This document shows positions 29,359 through 38,176 of a stretch of DNA of 43,981 nucleotides, in pieces; within the stretch, counting starts at the first letter, position 1; every line of letters starts with the position of its first letter. A program made the position numbers and the translations under genes. The notes below the pieces were generated by a model. It searched no databases and was not told the origin of the DNA. It was given only the letters and a program-made list of their open reading frames with translations. This stretch comes from Zooshikella harenae (GTDB lineage Bacteria > Pseudomonadota > Gammaproteobacteria > Pseudomonadales > Zooshikellaceae), in NCBI RefSeq assembly GCF_018837975.1, contig NZ_JAGSOY010000040.1, positions 1 through 43,981 of the forward strand, given 5' to 3'.

Positions 29359-32300
29359 ATGCATTTTACTGATGTTTTTATTAAACGACCGGTGCTGGCC
29401 ACTGTCGTGAGTATGATGATTTTATTATTAGGTTTTAAAGCTTTTGAAACCCTCAGTATTCGACAGTATCCCAAGCTCGAAAATGCTGTTATCAGCATTA
29501 CCACCACCTATCCTGGTGCCAGTAGTGATGTTATTCAAGGCTTTATTACCACACCGATCCAACAGGCTATCGCCAGTGCAGAAGGTATTGACTACATCAC
29601 GTCAAACAGTCAACAAAGTGTATCTTCGGTAAAAGCGAATCTTAATTTAGGGTATGACGCTAACTCTGCTTTAACTGAAATTATGGCAAAAGTGGCTGAA
29701 GTTCAAAATGAACTACCTGAAGATGCTGACAAACCTGTAGTCGCCAAAGAGTCTGCACGAGGTACAGCCTTACTGTATATGAGTTTTTACAGCGAGGAAA
29801 TGAATAACGAGCAAGTAACAGATTACCTAACACGTGTCGTACAACCAAAATTAGCTACCATTGAAGGAGTTGCAGAGGCGGAAATATTAGGTAAAAAAAC
29901 CTTCGCTATGCGTATCTGGCTGGACCCTGTAAAAATGGCAGCCCACCAAATTACAAGCGAAGATATTAACCAGGCAATCCTCACCAATAACTTTCTTTCT
30001 GCCGCAGGTGAAACAAAAGGTGAATTTATTGTTACAGGCGTCAATGCCAAAACAGATTTAACCTCACCCCAAGCCTTTAGCAATATTGTTATTGCCAGTC
30101 GTGCAGATGTGCTTGTGCGTGTTAAGGATGTCGCTCGCGTCGAATTGTCTGCTGAAAACTTTGACTCCTATGTTGCCTTTAATGGTATTCAGTCCGTTTA
30201 TATGGCAATCAGCTCAACACCTTCAGCAAACCCTCTGGAAGTCATTCAGCGTGTACGAAACAAATTACCCGAAGTCAAAAAACAACTTCCTTCTACTTTA
30301 AAAGCTGATGTTGTTTATGACGCGACTCGCTTTATCGAAGCGTCTATCAATGAGGTGGTCAATACCTTGGTTGAAGCCACAGTCATTGTTATTTTTGTTG
30401 TATTCCTGTTTTTGGGGGCATTACGCTCTGTCATTATTCCGGTTGTGACAATCCCGTTATCCATGGTAGGTGTGTTATTTTTCATGCTTGTCATGGGTTA
30501 CTCCATCAACTTGCTCACCCTGTTAGCCATGGTACTGGCTATTGGCTTGGTGGTGGATGATGCGATTGTCGTACTGGAAAATATTCATCGTCATATTGAA
30601 AAAGGATTAAGCCCTTTTAAAGCGGCAATATTAGGTGCACGAGAAATTGCCATGCCTGTTGTTGCCATGACGATTACCTTAGCAGCAGTATATGCCCCAA
30701 TTGGATTCTTGGGAGGGCTTACGGGTAAATTATTTACTGAGTTTGCCTTTACCCTGGCAGGAGCAGTCATAATCTCAGGCATTATTGCTCTGACGTTATC
30801 TCCTATGATGTGCTCCAAATTATTACAGGATTCCAGCCATGAGAGTAAATTAGCCGCTAAATTAGATCAACTCTTTGACCTACTTAAACAACGCTTTCAA
30901 CGCTCTCTTGCCAGTATTTTACAATACCGTGCGCCAACTGTTGTATTTGCGATGGTTATTTTATGCAGTTTACCTGTCATGTTTTTATTCATTGAAAGTG
31001 AACTTGCACCAAACGAAGATGAAGGCATTGTGTTTATTTCTTCGTCATCACCGCAGTATGCCAATATTGATTATATGAATGCATACACTAAACAGTTTGA
31101 GTCTATTTTTAGCTCATTCCCTGAGTATGACAGCTCTTTTTTGGTCAATGGTATGGGCAGTGTCAATAGTTCTATTGCAGGCATGATTCTCAAACCCTGG
31201 AATGAACGTGAGCGCAGTCAGCTGGAAATACAACCTCAACTACAGCAAAAATTAAATGAAGTTGCCGGCTTACAAATTTTTTCATTTAACATGCCACCAC
31301 TACCTGGCTCAGGTGAAGGTTTACCTGTTCAGTTTATTGTGAATACCACCGCAGACTATCGGACACTTCATCAAGTCACTGAACGAATTTTAGCTGAAGC
31401 CAGAAAAAGTGGTAAATTCATGATGATCACCAGTGATCTCAAATTTGATAAGCCCGAGCTGCAAGTCTGGATTGACCGGGATAAAGCCGCACGACTTGGA
31501 GTAAGTATGGAGGCTATCGGTAATACATTGGCCACCATGCTGGGTGAAGGCCGAGTAAACCGGTTTACCCTTGATGGACGAAGCTACAAAGTCATTCCTC
31601 AAGCCGATGCTTTATCACGTATTGATCCCAGTTGGCTTAAACGTTACTACGTAAGAAACCAGAAGAATGACCTTATTCCACTAAGTACGGTTATTACGAC
31701 TAAAAAAATCAGTAAACCCAATCAGCTTAAGCAATTTCAACAGCTAAATGCTGCTACTGTCCAAGGTATTGTTATGCCAGGTGTTGCCTTGGGTGATGCA
31801 TTGGCATTTTTGAATAAAACTGCTGATAAAGTATTTCCACAAGGGTTCAGTCGAGATTATTCGGGAGTATCGCGCCAATTTATGCAAGAAGGTAACGCAT
31901 TACTGATTACCTTTGTCTTTGCGTTAATTGTGATTTATCTGGTGCTTGCTGCACAGTTTGAAAGTTTCCGTGATCCCTTTGTCGTTCTGATCAGTGTACC
32001 GATGTCAATCTTTGGGGCATTAGTGCCACTCTTTTTGGGTGTCAGCACAATGAATATTTACACCCAGATTGGTTTGGTGACACTAATAGGTCTGATCAGT
32101 AAACATGGCATTCTCATTGTGGAATTTGCCAATCAGTTACAAAAAGAACGTGGTTACAGTGTTCATCAGGCGGCTCTGGAAGCTACGGCAATTCGGTTAC
32201 GTCCAGTACTTATGACCACTGGTGCTATGGTACTGGGTGTCGTACCACTCGTGTTGGCGGATGGCGCTGGAGCTATTAGCCGTTTCAATATTGGCCTGGT

Positions 32301-32439
32301 TATAGCAACAGGTATGACTGTTGGTACATTATTTACCTTATACATTGTACCCACTATGTACACCTTCTTTGCTCGCAAACACCAAGAAGACATTGAGACC
32401 GATGATTTAGTTGCACAACCTGCCACTCACTCATCCTAA
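29359..32439 (+). CDS. RND (HAE1) multidrug efflux permease
   Basis: Proton-driven inner-membrane pump, 1026 residues, resembling MexI-type permeases. The N terminus is M-H-F-T-D-V-F-I-K-R-P-V-L-A-T-V-V. The first porter domain includes P-K-L-E-N-A-V-I-S-I-T-T-T-Y-P-G-A. Proton-relay aspartates are at 400-401 in G-L-V-V-D-D-A-I-V-V-L-E-N-I. Helices 4-6 contain R-E-I-A-M-P-V-V-A-M-T-I-T-L-A-A-V-Y-A-P, and the C-terminal half ends in G-T-L-F-T-L-Y-I-V-P. The domain repeat is intact (12 helices expected). Substrate cannot be read from sequence. It is co-transcribed with the adaptor and followed by a hairpin. Confidence 0.95.
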   Translation: MHFTDVFIKRPVLATVVSMMILLLGFKAFETLSIRQYPKLENAVISITTTYPGASSDVIQGFITTPIQQAIASAEGIDYITSNSQQSVSSVKANLNLGYDANSALTEIMAKVAEVQNELPEDADKPVVAKESARGTALLYMSFYSEEMNNEQVTDYLTRVVQPKLATIEGVAEAEILGKKTFAMRIWLDPVKMAAHQITSEDINQAILTNNFLSAAGETKGEFIVTGVNAKTDLTSPQAFSNIVIASRADVLVRVKDVARVELSAENFDSYVAFNGIQSVYMAISSTPSANPLEVIQRVRNKLPEVKKQLPSTLKADVVYDATRFIEASINEVVNTLVEATVIVIFVVFLFLGALRSVIIPVVTIPLSMVGVLFFMLVMGYSINLLTLLAMVLAIGLVVDDAIVVLENIHRHIEKGLSPFKAAILGAREIAMPVVAMTITLAAVYAPIGFLGGLTGKLFTEFAFTLAGAVIISGIIALTLSPMMCSKLLQDSSHESKLAAKLDQLFDLLKQRFQRSLASILQYRAPTVVFAMVILCSLPVMFLFIESELAPNEDEGIVFISSSSPQYANIDYMNAYTKQFESIFSSFPEYDSSFLVNGMGSVNSSIAGMILKPWNERERSQLEIQPQLQQKLNEVAGLQIFSFNMPPLPGSGEGLPVQFIVNTTADYRTLHQVTERILAEARKSGKFMMITSDLKFDKPELQVWIDRDKAARLGVSMEAIGNTLATMLGEGRVNRFTLDGRSYKVIPQADALSRIDPSWLKRYYVRNQKNDLIPLSTVITTKKISKPNQLKQFQQLNAATVQGIVMPGVALGDALAFLNKTADKVFPQGFSRDYSGVSRQFMQEGNALLITFVFALIVIYLVLAAQFESFRDPFVVLISVPMSIFGALVPLFLGVSTMNIYTQIGLVTLIGLISKHGILIVEFANQLQKERGYSVHQAALEATAIRLRPVLMTTGAMVLGVVPLVLADGAGAISRFNIGLVIATGMTVGTLFTLYIVPTMYTFFARKHQEDIETDDLVAQPATHSS

Positions 32440-32454
32440 CCTCAACTTCAAGCT

Positions 32455-32492
32455 TCACTGATAGAATCTCAGTCTATTAGTGAGGCTTTCTT
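32455..32492 (+). terminator. probable terminator of the RND operon
   Basis: The stem TCACTGATAGA/TCTATTAGTGA (32455-32465 and 32473-32483) has 11 pairs including one G-T, followed by a pyrimidine-rich GGCTTTCTTCT. The T-tract is imperfect. Confidence 0.6.
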
Positions 32493-32614
32493 CTACTGAT
32501 CCCACCTTATTACTAAAGCCAAAAAGCACAGCCATTGAGCTACCCAAGCTATACTCAGTCAACTAGACTAGAAAGGATTAGGGAACCCCTCACGGCTAAA
32601 ATTTACTTATCATC

Positions 32615-33826
32615 ATGGCAGAAAAGACAGTTTTATTGGCTCGACAACCTATCTTTGACACACAAAAAAAAGTCAAGGCCTATGAGTTATTATTTAGAGA
32701 CCAGAATGATCATCAAGCCATTTTTGAAGATGGGAATGCCGCCACATCCAACTTACTGGATAGTGTTATTGGATCATTACAATTAGAGGATGTGATTGGT
32801 GATGTTCCTGCCTATGTAAATTTCACTCATCAGCTCTTATTTAGTCCACCAGTCATCGATAAAAACCGTTTTGTCATAGAAGTGTTAGAAGATATTATTT
32901 TCGATGAACAAACTGTTGCTGCAGTAAAAAAGTTACATGATGAAGGTTTTACCATTGCCCTTGATGATTACCAGCATAGTGAAGATAAACCTTCTGTCCT
33001 ACCCTATGTTGATATTGTAAAAATTGATGTATTAGATACCTCAAAAGAAGAAATCCCCCAAATTCTGGCCGAACTAAAAGCATACAACGTAAAAACCCTG
33101 GCCGAAAAAGTTGAAACCTATGGCATGCTTAGTTTTTGTCGTGAGGCTGGTTTTGACTTATTTCAAGGGTATTTTTTATGCAAGCCCGAACAAATTCATG
33201 GTCACCGGCTTGAGTCTAATAAAGCGATCGTGATGCAGCTGTTAGCAAAACTGCAAAATCCTGATGTAGAAGTCTCTGAGTTAGAGTCCATTATTGATAA
33301 AGACCCTACTATTGCGATCAAAATATTAAGACTTGTAAACTCCGCCTATTACCGCCGAACAAGGACTGTTGAAAGTATTAAGCAAGCCATCACGATGCTT
33401 GGTATTACCCAAATACGCAACCTTGTTATCATGCTTAAACTAAGCACCCTGGTGGATAAACCCAATGAGCTCATCGTTCTGGCTTTACAAAGGGCTTTGA
33501 TGTGCCAGCTGATGTCTCGCCATATTAAAGGCAGTGATCCTTCTCAATATTTTCTGGTAGGGTTACTGTCAATGCTCGATGCCTTTTTTGACCAAACGTT
33601 AGAGAGTGTCTTATCAAGTCTAGCTTTACCCTCTGAACATATTGATGCCGCATTACACTATAAAGGCATCATGGGGTTTATCCTGTCAACCACAATATTA
33701 TATGAACAAGCTGCTTGGCAAAAAATTAACTGGGGACGACTACTCCAACTCAACATTAGTGATTTTACTGTTCGAGACGCCTACCTTGCTAGTTTAAGTG
33801 CTGCACACCAGCTGCAAAAACTGTAA
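32615..33826 (+). CDS. EAL-HDOD signalling protein (CdgJ/YuxH-like)
   Basis: A 403-residue cytoplasmic protein. Residues 1 to about 200 form an EAL-type domain: L-L-A-R-Q-P-I-F-D, A-Y-E-L-L-F-R, Y-V-N-F, A-L-D-D-Y, K-I-D-V, and Q-G-Y-F-L-C-K-P. Several canonical positions differ, including A-E-K-V-E-T where active enzymes have A-E-G-V-E, and DDYQ for DDFG. Cyclic-di-GMP hydrolysis is therefore doubtful. Residues about 200-403 form an HDOD domain (D-P-T-I-A-I-K-I-L-R-L-V-N-S-A-Y-Y). Proteins of this plan, such as Vibrio CdgJ, affect motility and biofilm without activity on the nucleotide. The ATG at 32615 lacks a clear ribosome site. It stands alone after the RND operon. Confidence 0.9.
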   Translation: MAEKTVLLARQPIFDTQKKVKAYELLFRDQNDHQAIFEDGNAATSNLLDSVIGSLQLEDVIGDVPAYVNFTHQLLFSPPVIDKNRFVIEVLEDIIFDEQTVAAVKKLHDEGFTIALDDYQHSEDKPSVLPYVDIVKIDVLDTSKEEIPQILAELKAYNVKTLAEKVETYGMLSFCREAGFDLFQGYFLCKPEQIHGHRLESNKAIVMQLLAKLQNPDVEVSELESIIDKDPTIAIKILRLVNSAYYRRTRTVESIKQAITMLGITQIRNLVIMLKLSTLVDKPNELIVLALQRALMCQLMSRHIKGSDPSQYFLVGLLSMLDAFFDQTLESVLSSLALPSEHIDAALHYKGIMGFILSTTILYEQAAWQKINWGRLLQLNISDFTVRDAYLASLSAAHQLQKL

Positions 33827-34004
33827 GCTTATCCCTTTTATATAAACACACTTTATATGGACAAATTATGTGGGCAATATTTGCGATATACCGTTTTGGT
33901 TATACAACGACAAGTTCGCTAAAAGTCCCCTATCGCTTTTATTAAAAGCATCTTTGTAAAAAAAACATAAAAAGTTTTTTCATGTAAAAGAGGTCTTTTC
34001 AACT

Positions 34005-34817
34005 GTGGAATCATCAGCACCCACCTTAATTGATATTGGAGTCAACCTTGCGGATAAATCTTTTGCTAATGACAGAGAAGAAGTACTTGCAAGAGCAAAA
34101 AAAGCTGGGGTTAAAACCCTAATTATTACGGGTACCTCGGTTAATGGCAGTGAAAAAGCTCTGGAACTTGCAAACCAATATGATGATACATGTTTTGCCA
34201 CCGTAGGTATTCACCCCCATGATGCCAAACAGGCAAACGCTAAAAGTATTAACCAACTTCGCTCACTAGCAACCGATAAAAAAGCAGTAGCCTTGGGAGA
34301 AATGGGCCTGGATTTTAATCGAGACTTTTCACCTCGCCCCCAGCAAGAAAAAGTATTTATTCAACAACTTGAGCTTGCTTGTGAGTTAAAGCTACCCGTT
34401 TTTTTACACGAACGAGATGCCGATCAGCGTATGCAAGCCATTCTAAAAGACTATCGGGATCACCTTATTAATGGCGTTATTCATTGTTTTACTGGACAGA
34501 AACACGTGTTGTTTAACTACCTGGATTTAGATTTGCACATCGGCTTAACAGGTTGGATCTGTGATGAACGGCGTGGACAACATCTCCTAAAGCTTATACC
34601 AAGTATTCCCAGCAACCGACTTATGGTTGAAACTGATGCACCTTACCTTTTACCAAGAACACTAAATCCTAAACCAAAGTCTCGACGCAACGAACCAGCC
34701 TTCTTACCTGAAGTAGTAAAAACCATCGCTGACGGCCAACACACTGATTATGCAAGGGTTGCTAACGAAACCTGGCAAGTGACTAAGTCTTTTTTCCAAT
34801 TACCTCTCACTGCATAA
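34005..34817 (+). CDS. tatD: TatD-type metal-dependent 3'-5' DNA exonuclease
   Basis: TIM-barrel hydrolase of 270 residues acting on single-stranded DNA and RNA in repair. The start is GTG 34005, about 10 nt after AGAGGT, two codons before the family-typical region L-I-D-I-G-V-N-L. Metal-binding motifs: G-I-H-P-H-D, G-E-M-G-L-D-F-N-R, L-H-E-R-D, I-H-C-F-T-G, and E-T-D-A-P-Y-L-L-P-R near the C terminus. The match to E. coli TatD is strong throughout (G-W-I-C-D-E-R-R-G, S-R-R-N-E-P). It stands alone and is followed by a strong terminator; no tatABC nearby. Confidence 0.95.
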   Translation: MESSAPTLIDIGVNLADKSFANDREEVLARAKKAGVKTLIITGTSVNGSEKALELANQYDDTCFATVGIHPHDAKQANAKSINQLRSLATDKKAVALGEMGLDFNRDFSPRPQQEKVFIQQLELACELKLPVFLHERDADQRMQAILKDYRDHLINGVIHCFTGQKHVLFNYLDLDLHIGLTGWICDERRGQHLLKLIPSIPSNRLMVETDAPYLLPRTLNPKPKSRRNEPAFLPEVVKTIADGQHTDYARVANETWQVTKSFFQLPLTA

Positions 34818-34842
34818 ACCAAATTTAAATACTCTATTTTTT

Positions 34843-34877
34843 TGGAGAAACAATATGCGTTTCTCCATTTTTTAATT
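34843..34877 (+). terminator. terminator after tatD
   Basis: The perfect stem TGGAGAAAC/GTTTCTCCA (34843-34851 and 34859-34867) with a seven-base loop is followed by T-rich sequence on the plus strand. Confidence 0.85.
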
Positions 34878-35296
34878 TTTTTCTCACTAATTTCAGTATT
34901 TCTATCGCCTTTTGTTATTAATTAAATTTATTATCAAGTTAATTAATAACTTAAGCTGGTACAAACTTACCAACACTCCCATCATTATCAATCTGATCAA
35001 TATCACACTATAAACAAGATAAAAAATACATATTTATCGTTAACCGTTTATCTTTATTATGTTGATTCACCTCACGAACAAAGTTTTTTTGTGACAAACT
35101 TCAAGTCATACTATTGTTTCAATGAGGTAAATTTCTCTCCCACAACTCAGCGTCAATAAATTAAAAAAAGGTATTACTGCCAACACAACCATTAAATCCT
35201 ATGCACCAAAATAAATGGTTTTGTTATTTGTTTTTTTAAAATTAATAAATAACAAAGTCACGTTAACGACGTTAGATTAGGGAAAAGAGGATAGTT
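34878..35296. other. AT-rich region upstream of the protease gene
   Basis: About 420 bp, very AT rich, with runs such as AATTAAT and T7. It must contain the protease promoter. No ORF, RNA or convincing operator is visible. Confidence 0.4.
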
Positions 35297-37132
35297 ATGA
35301 ACGCACTTGGTAAGGCACTGCTAAGTCCAGTGGCTTTTGCTGTAGCATCGATATCGACAGTTGCTATTGCTGAGCCTGTTGTCATCGACGTAATGGCTGT
35401 ATATACCGCCAATACTGAAAAAAGTAATGATATGGCTGCACGTCTCAATGCACTGGTTGAATACGCTAATCAAAGCTATATCAACAGTAAAATCAATATG
35501 CGGTTACGCTTAGTACACCACAGCGCGTTACCCGCTAGTGAAGGTTTTGGCGATGTCATTGGTGATGGCGACCTGGAAAAATTAAAAAATAGCGAATATG
35601 TTGCTTCACTTCGTGCACAATATGGTGCTGACTTTGTATCATTAGTTGGCCCAGCAACAGGCTATTGTGGTTTAGGTTATGTTGGTATGGGCGATGAAAA
35701 AACCAACAAACTCTACAGTTATGCCAAATCTTATGCCTTCAACTGGGTAAATATTAAATGTACTAGCTCTTATGCCCACGAATTAGGGCATAACATGAGT
35801 CTTGGACACTCTTATGCCCAAAGTAGTAAAGGAGGTGTTTACGACTGGGCACGCGGTCATGGTGAAAATAATATTTTCGTAACAACAATGGCCTACCAAT
35901 CAGCCTACTCAAGTGGTAGCTATGTACCTCGTTTACAATATTTCTCTAACCCCAATGTTTATGCATGTAAAGGCTTAGCCTGTGGTAAACCAATCACAGA
36001 CAGCAAATCAGCAAATGCCTCTGAAGCACTAAACCGCTTAGCTACTCAACTGGCTGATTTTATGCCAACCAAAGTTGTTGATGAAACTTCCTCAACAACA
36101 ACTGAAACGACAGAAACCACGACAGAGACAACGACCACTGAAACCACCACGGAAACAACAACAGAAACTACAGTCACTAAAACTGCCTGTAAAAAACAAC
36201 CTGTTGCAGACAACCTGGTTAAAGATGGTGATTTCAATGAAAATAGCACTCGTTACTGGGGCTCTACTTACGGGGGACAGCTAGCAATCTCTGAAGTCAC
36301 TAACGACTGTATTGACAATGTTTTACATGCTAGCAATGGTCGTTACAGTAATGGTGCTTATCAGCCTATCGAAGGTTTACAGCTCAATACTAACTACGAC
36401 TTTTCCGCTAAAGTCAAAATAGATAGCACTGCAAATGTTCGCCGTGACGTACAGGTCTTTCTCGTTATACCTGGACAGCGTTATAAAACCATCAAAGTAG
36501 CATCAGTTACTGATCAGGAATTTACGGTTATTTCTGAGCGTATCAATATTGAAGAAACCTCAACATTGACCTCATTAGAAACCGCCTACCTGTTCATTCA
36601 TTCACCCTATAGTGATACAGGATTGTTGATTGACGAAGTTAAGCTAACCAAGTCCAGTGAGCAGCCAAAACCTGTAGTGCCAGCATCATTACTCTACAGT
36701 GATTTTGAAAATGGTTTACAAAGTTGGGGAGCCGCTTTCCAAAGCTCAATCCAATTAGCCCCAATATCAGCAGGAACAGGCTATAACAGCTTAGCTGTTA
36801 CTTACCGCCCTTACTGGTATTCTGGTGCACTGTATGATGTTAAAGGTATCATCAAGTCAGGCAAAACTTACACTATCTCTGCTGACTTCCGTCTTGATGC
36901 AGCCTCTACCGGCACTCAGTATGCTGATATGAGACTGTACTATATTGATGATGCTGGCCATCACTGGGTAGTCATCAAGCGTCAACCAACAGCTGCTGGC
37001 CAATGGCAAGCAATCAGTGGCGATATTACCTTCAAACCTGTAGGTCAGCTTCGCTACGAAAAACTCTTCTTCTTTGGCCCTAACGCTGGTATTAAATTTA
37101 ATATCGACAATGTCAAAGTTGTAGAGAAATAA
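35297..37132 (+). CDS. secreted metzincin metalloprotease without prodomain, with two C-terminal binding modules
   Basis: A 611-residue exported zinc protease. The signal peptide ends near A25-E26 (TVAIA-EPV). The catalytic domain starts at once with V-V-I-D-V-M-A-V-Y-T, the usual first strand of the mature reprolysin-like domain (peptidyl-Asp metallopeptidase type). Zinc motif H-E-L-G-H-N-M-S-L-G-H at 161-171; Met-turn in V-T-T-M-A-Y near 198; Cys pairs at 124/155 and 224/229. A Thr/Glu-rich linker (about 263-292) leads to two beta-sandwich modules resembling CBM4_9-type carbohydrate-binding domains (about 305-458 and 467-611, each starting near S/K-D-F/G-D-F and W-G). The N-terminal propeptide of most relatives is missing. 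A related stand-alone segment is encoded by the next gene. Confidence 0.88.
   Translation: MNALGKALLSPVAFAVASISTVAIAEPVVIDVMAVYTANTEKSNDMAARLNALVEYANQSYINSKINMRLRLVHHSALPASEGFGDVIGDGDLEKLKNSEYVASLRAQYGADFVSLVGPATGYCGLGYVGMGDEKTNKLYSYAKSYAFNWVNIKCTSSYAHELGHNMSLGHSYAQSSKGGVYDWARGHGENNIFVTTMAYQSAYSSGSYVPRLQYFSNPNVYACKGLACGKPITDSKSANASEALNRLATQLADFMPTKVVDETSSTTTETTETTTETTTTETTTETTTETTVTKTACKKQPVADNLVKDGDFNENSTRYWGSTYGGQLAISEVTNDCIDNVLHASNGRYSNGAYQPIEGLQLNTNYDFSAKVKIDSTANVRRDVQVFLVIPGQRYKTIKVASVTDQEFTVISERINIEETSTLTSLETAYLFIHSPYSDTGLLIDEVKLTKSSEQPKPVVPASLLYSDFENGLQSWGAAFQSSIQLAPISAGTGYNSLAVTYRPYWYSGALYDVKGIIKSGKTYTISADFRLDAASTGTQYADMRLYYIDDAGHHWVVIKRQPTAAGQWQAISGDITFKPVGQLRYEKLFFFGPNAGIKFNIDNVKVVEK
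36094..36172 (+). repeat. in-frame ACN-ACN-GAA microsatellite in the protease linker
   Basis: Tandem 9-12 bp units coding for Thr-Thr-Glu and Thr-Thr-Thr-Glu. Because the unit length is a multiple of three, slippage would lengthen or shorten the linker without breaking the protein. Codon usage varies between units, so it is not a young perfect repeat. Confidence 0.6.
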
Positions 37133-37142
37133 TAAGTGCAAT

Positions 37143-37173
37143 AAAAAAAGGGGCATTCCATGCCCCTTTTTTT
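37143..37173 (+). terminator. terminator after the protease gene
   Basis: The perfect stem AAAAAAAGGGGCAT/ATGCCCCTTTTTTT with a three-base loop is just past the stop codon. It separates the protease transcript from the downstream prodomain-like gene. Confidence 0.9.
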
Positions 37174-37385
37174 ATAACTAAATAAATTTAAATACTAAAA
37201 AAATATTTTTTCTAACACACCTAAAAATCACTTACTCCTATATTCGACTATACTGTTTGCAAGCATCTTATAAATACTGAAAGGCAAAGTATTTACAGAC
37301 GTTATTAGGCTAAGTTCATCAGCTCTAACACTCCATAAAGTAGTTCCACAAACACCCTTTTTTACATCTCTTAAGAGGTGCCACC

Positions 37386-38111
37386 ATGTCTAAACATTTA
37401 ACCACTGCCGTTGTTGCCTTAATTGTTGGTGCAATAGCCGTTATCATTTTTTATCAACCCAGTGACGACTCAGCAATTCCAAAACCAGTAGCTCAAGCTC
37501 CAGAAACAAAAGAGCAAACAACCGTATCGTCACAAACACAACCAACGCAACAACAAACAGAAACGACAGTCGCTACTGCAAAACCAGAACAGAACTTAAA
37601 AGAGCTAAACCCTATTAATGTCGCAGAGATAGATCCAGCGCTTATGCAACAAGGTTCAGTTGATTACGGTCCCATAAAAGCGTGGGAAATTAACGACCAA
37701 CAGCCCATCGTTGAAGAAAATGGACTTCATGTCGCTCATGCTCAAATAAATACAGGTGTCATTGAAAATTTTGCCGTTGGCCAAACACTTACCCTACCAT
37801 TACCTCATATTAATGATGTGGTTGATATGAAGCTTACCAGCACACGTAACGCTCTCGATGATGTAAATGTTTGGACAGGTCAAAAAGTCAATGGAGAAAG
37901 CTTTGAAACAGTATCTATCAGTCGTGGCGCAAAACAAACGTATATGACTGTTGCCACTGCTGCGGGTGTGTATACCGTGACAATTGATAATCAATCAGGT
38001 AATACTACAATTATTGATGACTCCGAAATTACTTACCTAAATTCTCAAAAAGGTACTGATTCAGTAACGCCAACCGCAATAGAGGAAGTTCCCCCAGAAA
38101 ATCCAAGTTAA
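37386..38111 (+). CDS. membrane-anchored prodomain-like protein (candidate trans-acting propeptide)
   Basis: A 241-residue protein. Residues 6-24 form one membrane helix or an uncleaved signal anchor, with no clear AxA site. Residues about 30-75 are a Gln/Thr/Pro-rich disordered linker. The rest reads like the beta-rich propeptide that normally precedes reprolysin-like bacterial proteases: V-A-E-I-D-P-A-L, G-Q-T-L-T-L-P-L-P, a W-T-G-Q motif, then E-S-F-E-T-V-S-I-S-R-G and G-V-Y-T-V-T-I-D-N...I-I-D-D-S-E-I. The neighbouring protease lacks this segment. The ATG has AGAGGTG 5 nt upstream. Role as inhibitor or folding helper is an inference. Confidence 0.55.
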   Translation: MSKHLTTAVVALIVGAIAVIIFYQPSDDSAIPKPVAQAPETKEQTTVSSQTQPTQQQTETTVATAKPEQNLKELNPINVAEIDPALMQQGSVDYGPIKAWEINDQQPIVEENGLHVAHAQINTGVIENFAVGQTLTLPLPHINDVVDMKLTSTRNALDDVNVWTGQKVNGESFETVSISRGAKQTYMTVATAAGVYTVTIDNQSGNTTIIDDSEITYLNSQKGTDSVTPTAIEEVPPENPS

Positions 38112-38136
38112 TACCTCCCTTAAGATCCAGCGTTAA

Positions 38137-38176
38137 AGATGAAAAAGACCAGCTAACAAACTGGCCTTTTTCATCT
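38137..38176. terminator. bidirectional terminator
   Basis: A long stem AGATGAAAAAG(A)CCAG/CTGG(C)CTTTTTCATCT with one mismatch and an eight-base loop. It serves both the prodomain-like gene on the plus strand and the L,D-transpeptidase gene, whose last base it touches, on the minus strand. Confidence 0.8.

Noticed and set aside
36094-36172. CRISPR-like or satellite array
   Set aside because: The units are 9-12 bp, contiguous, in frame and code for Thr/Glu; there are no spacers.
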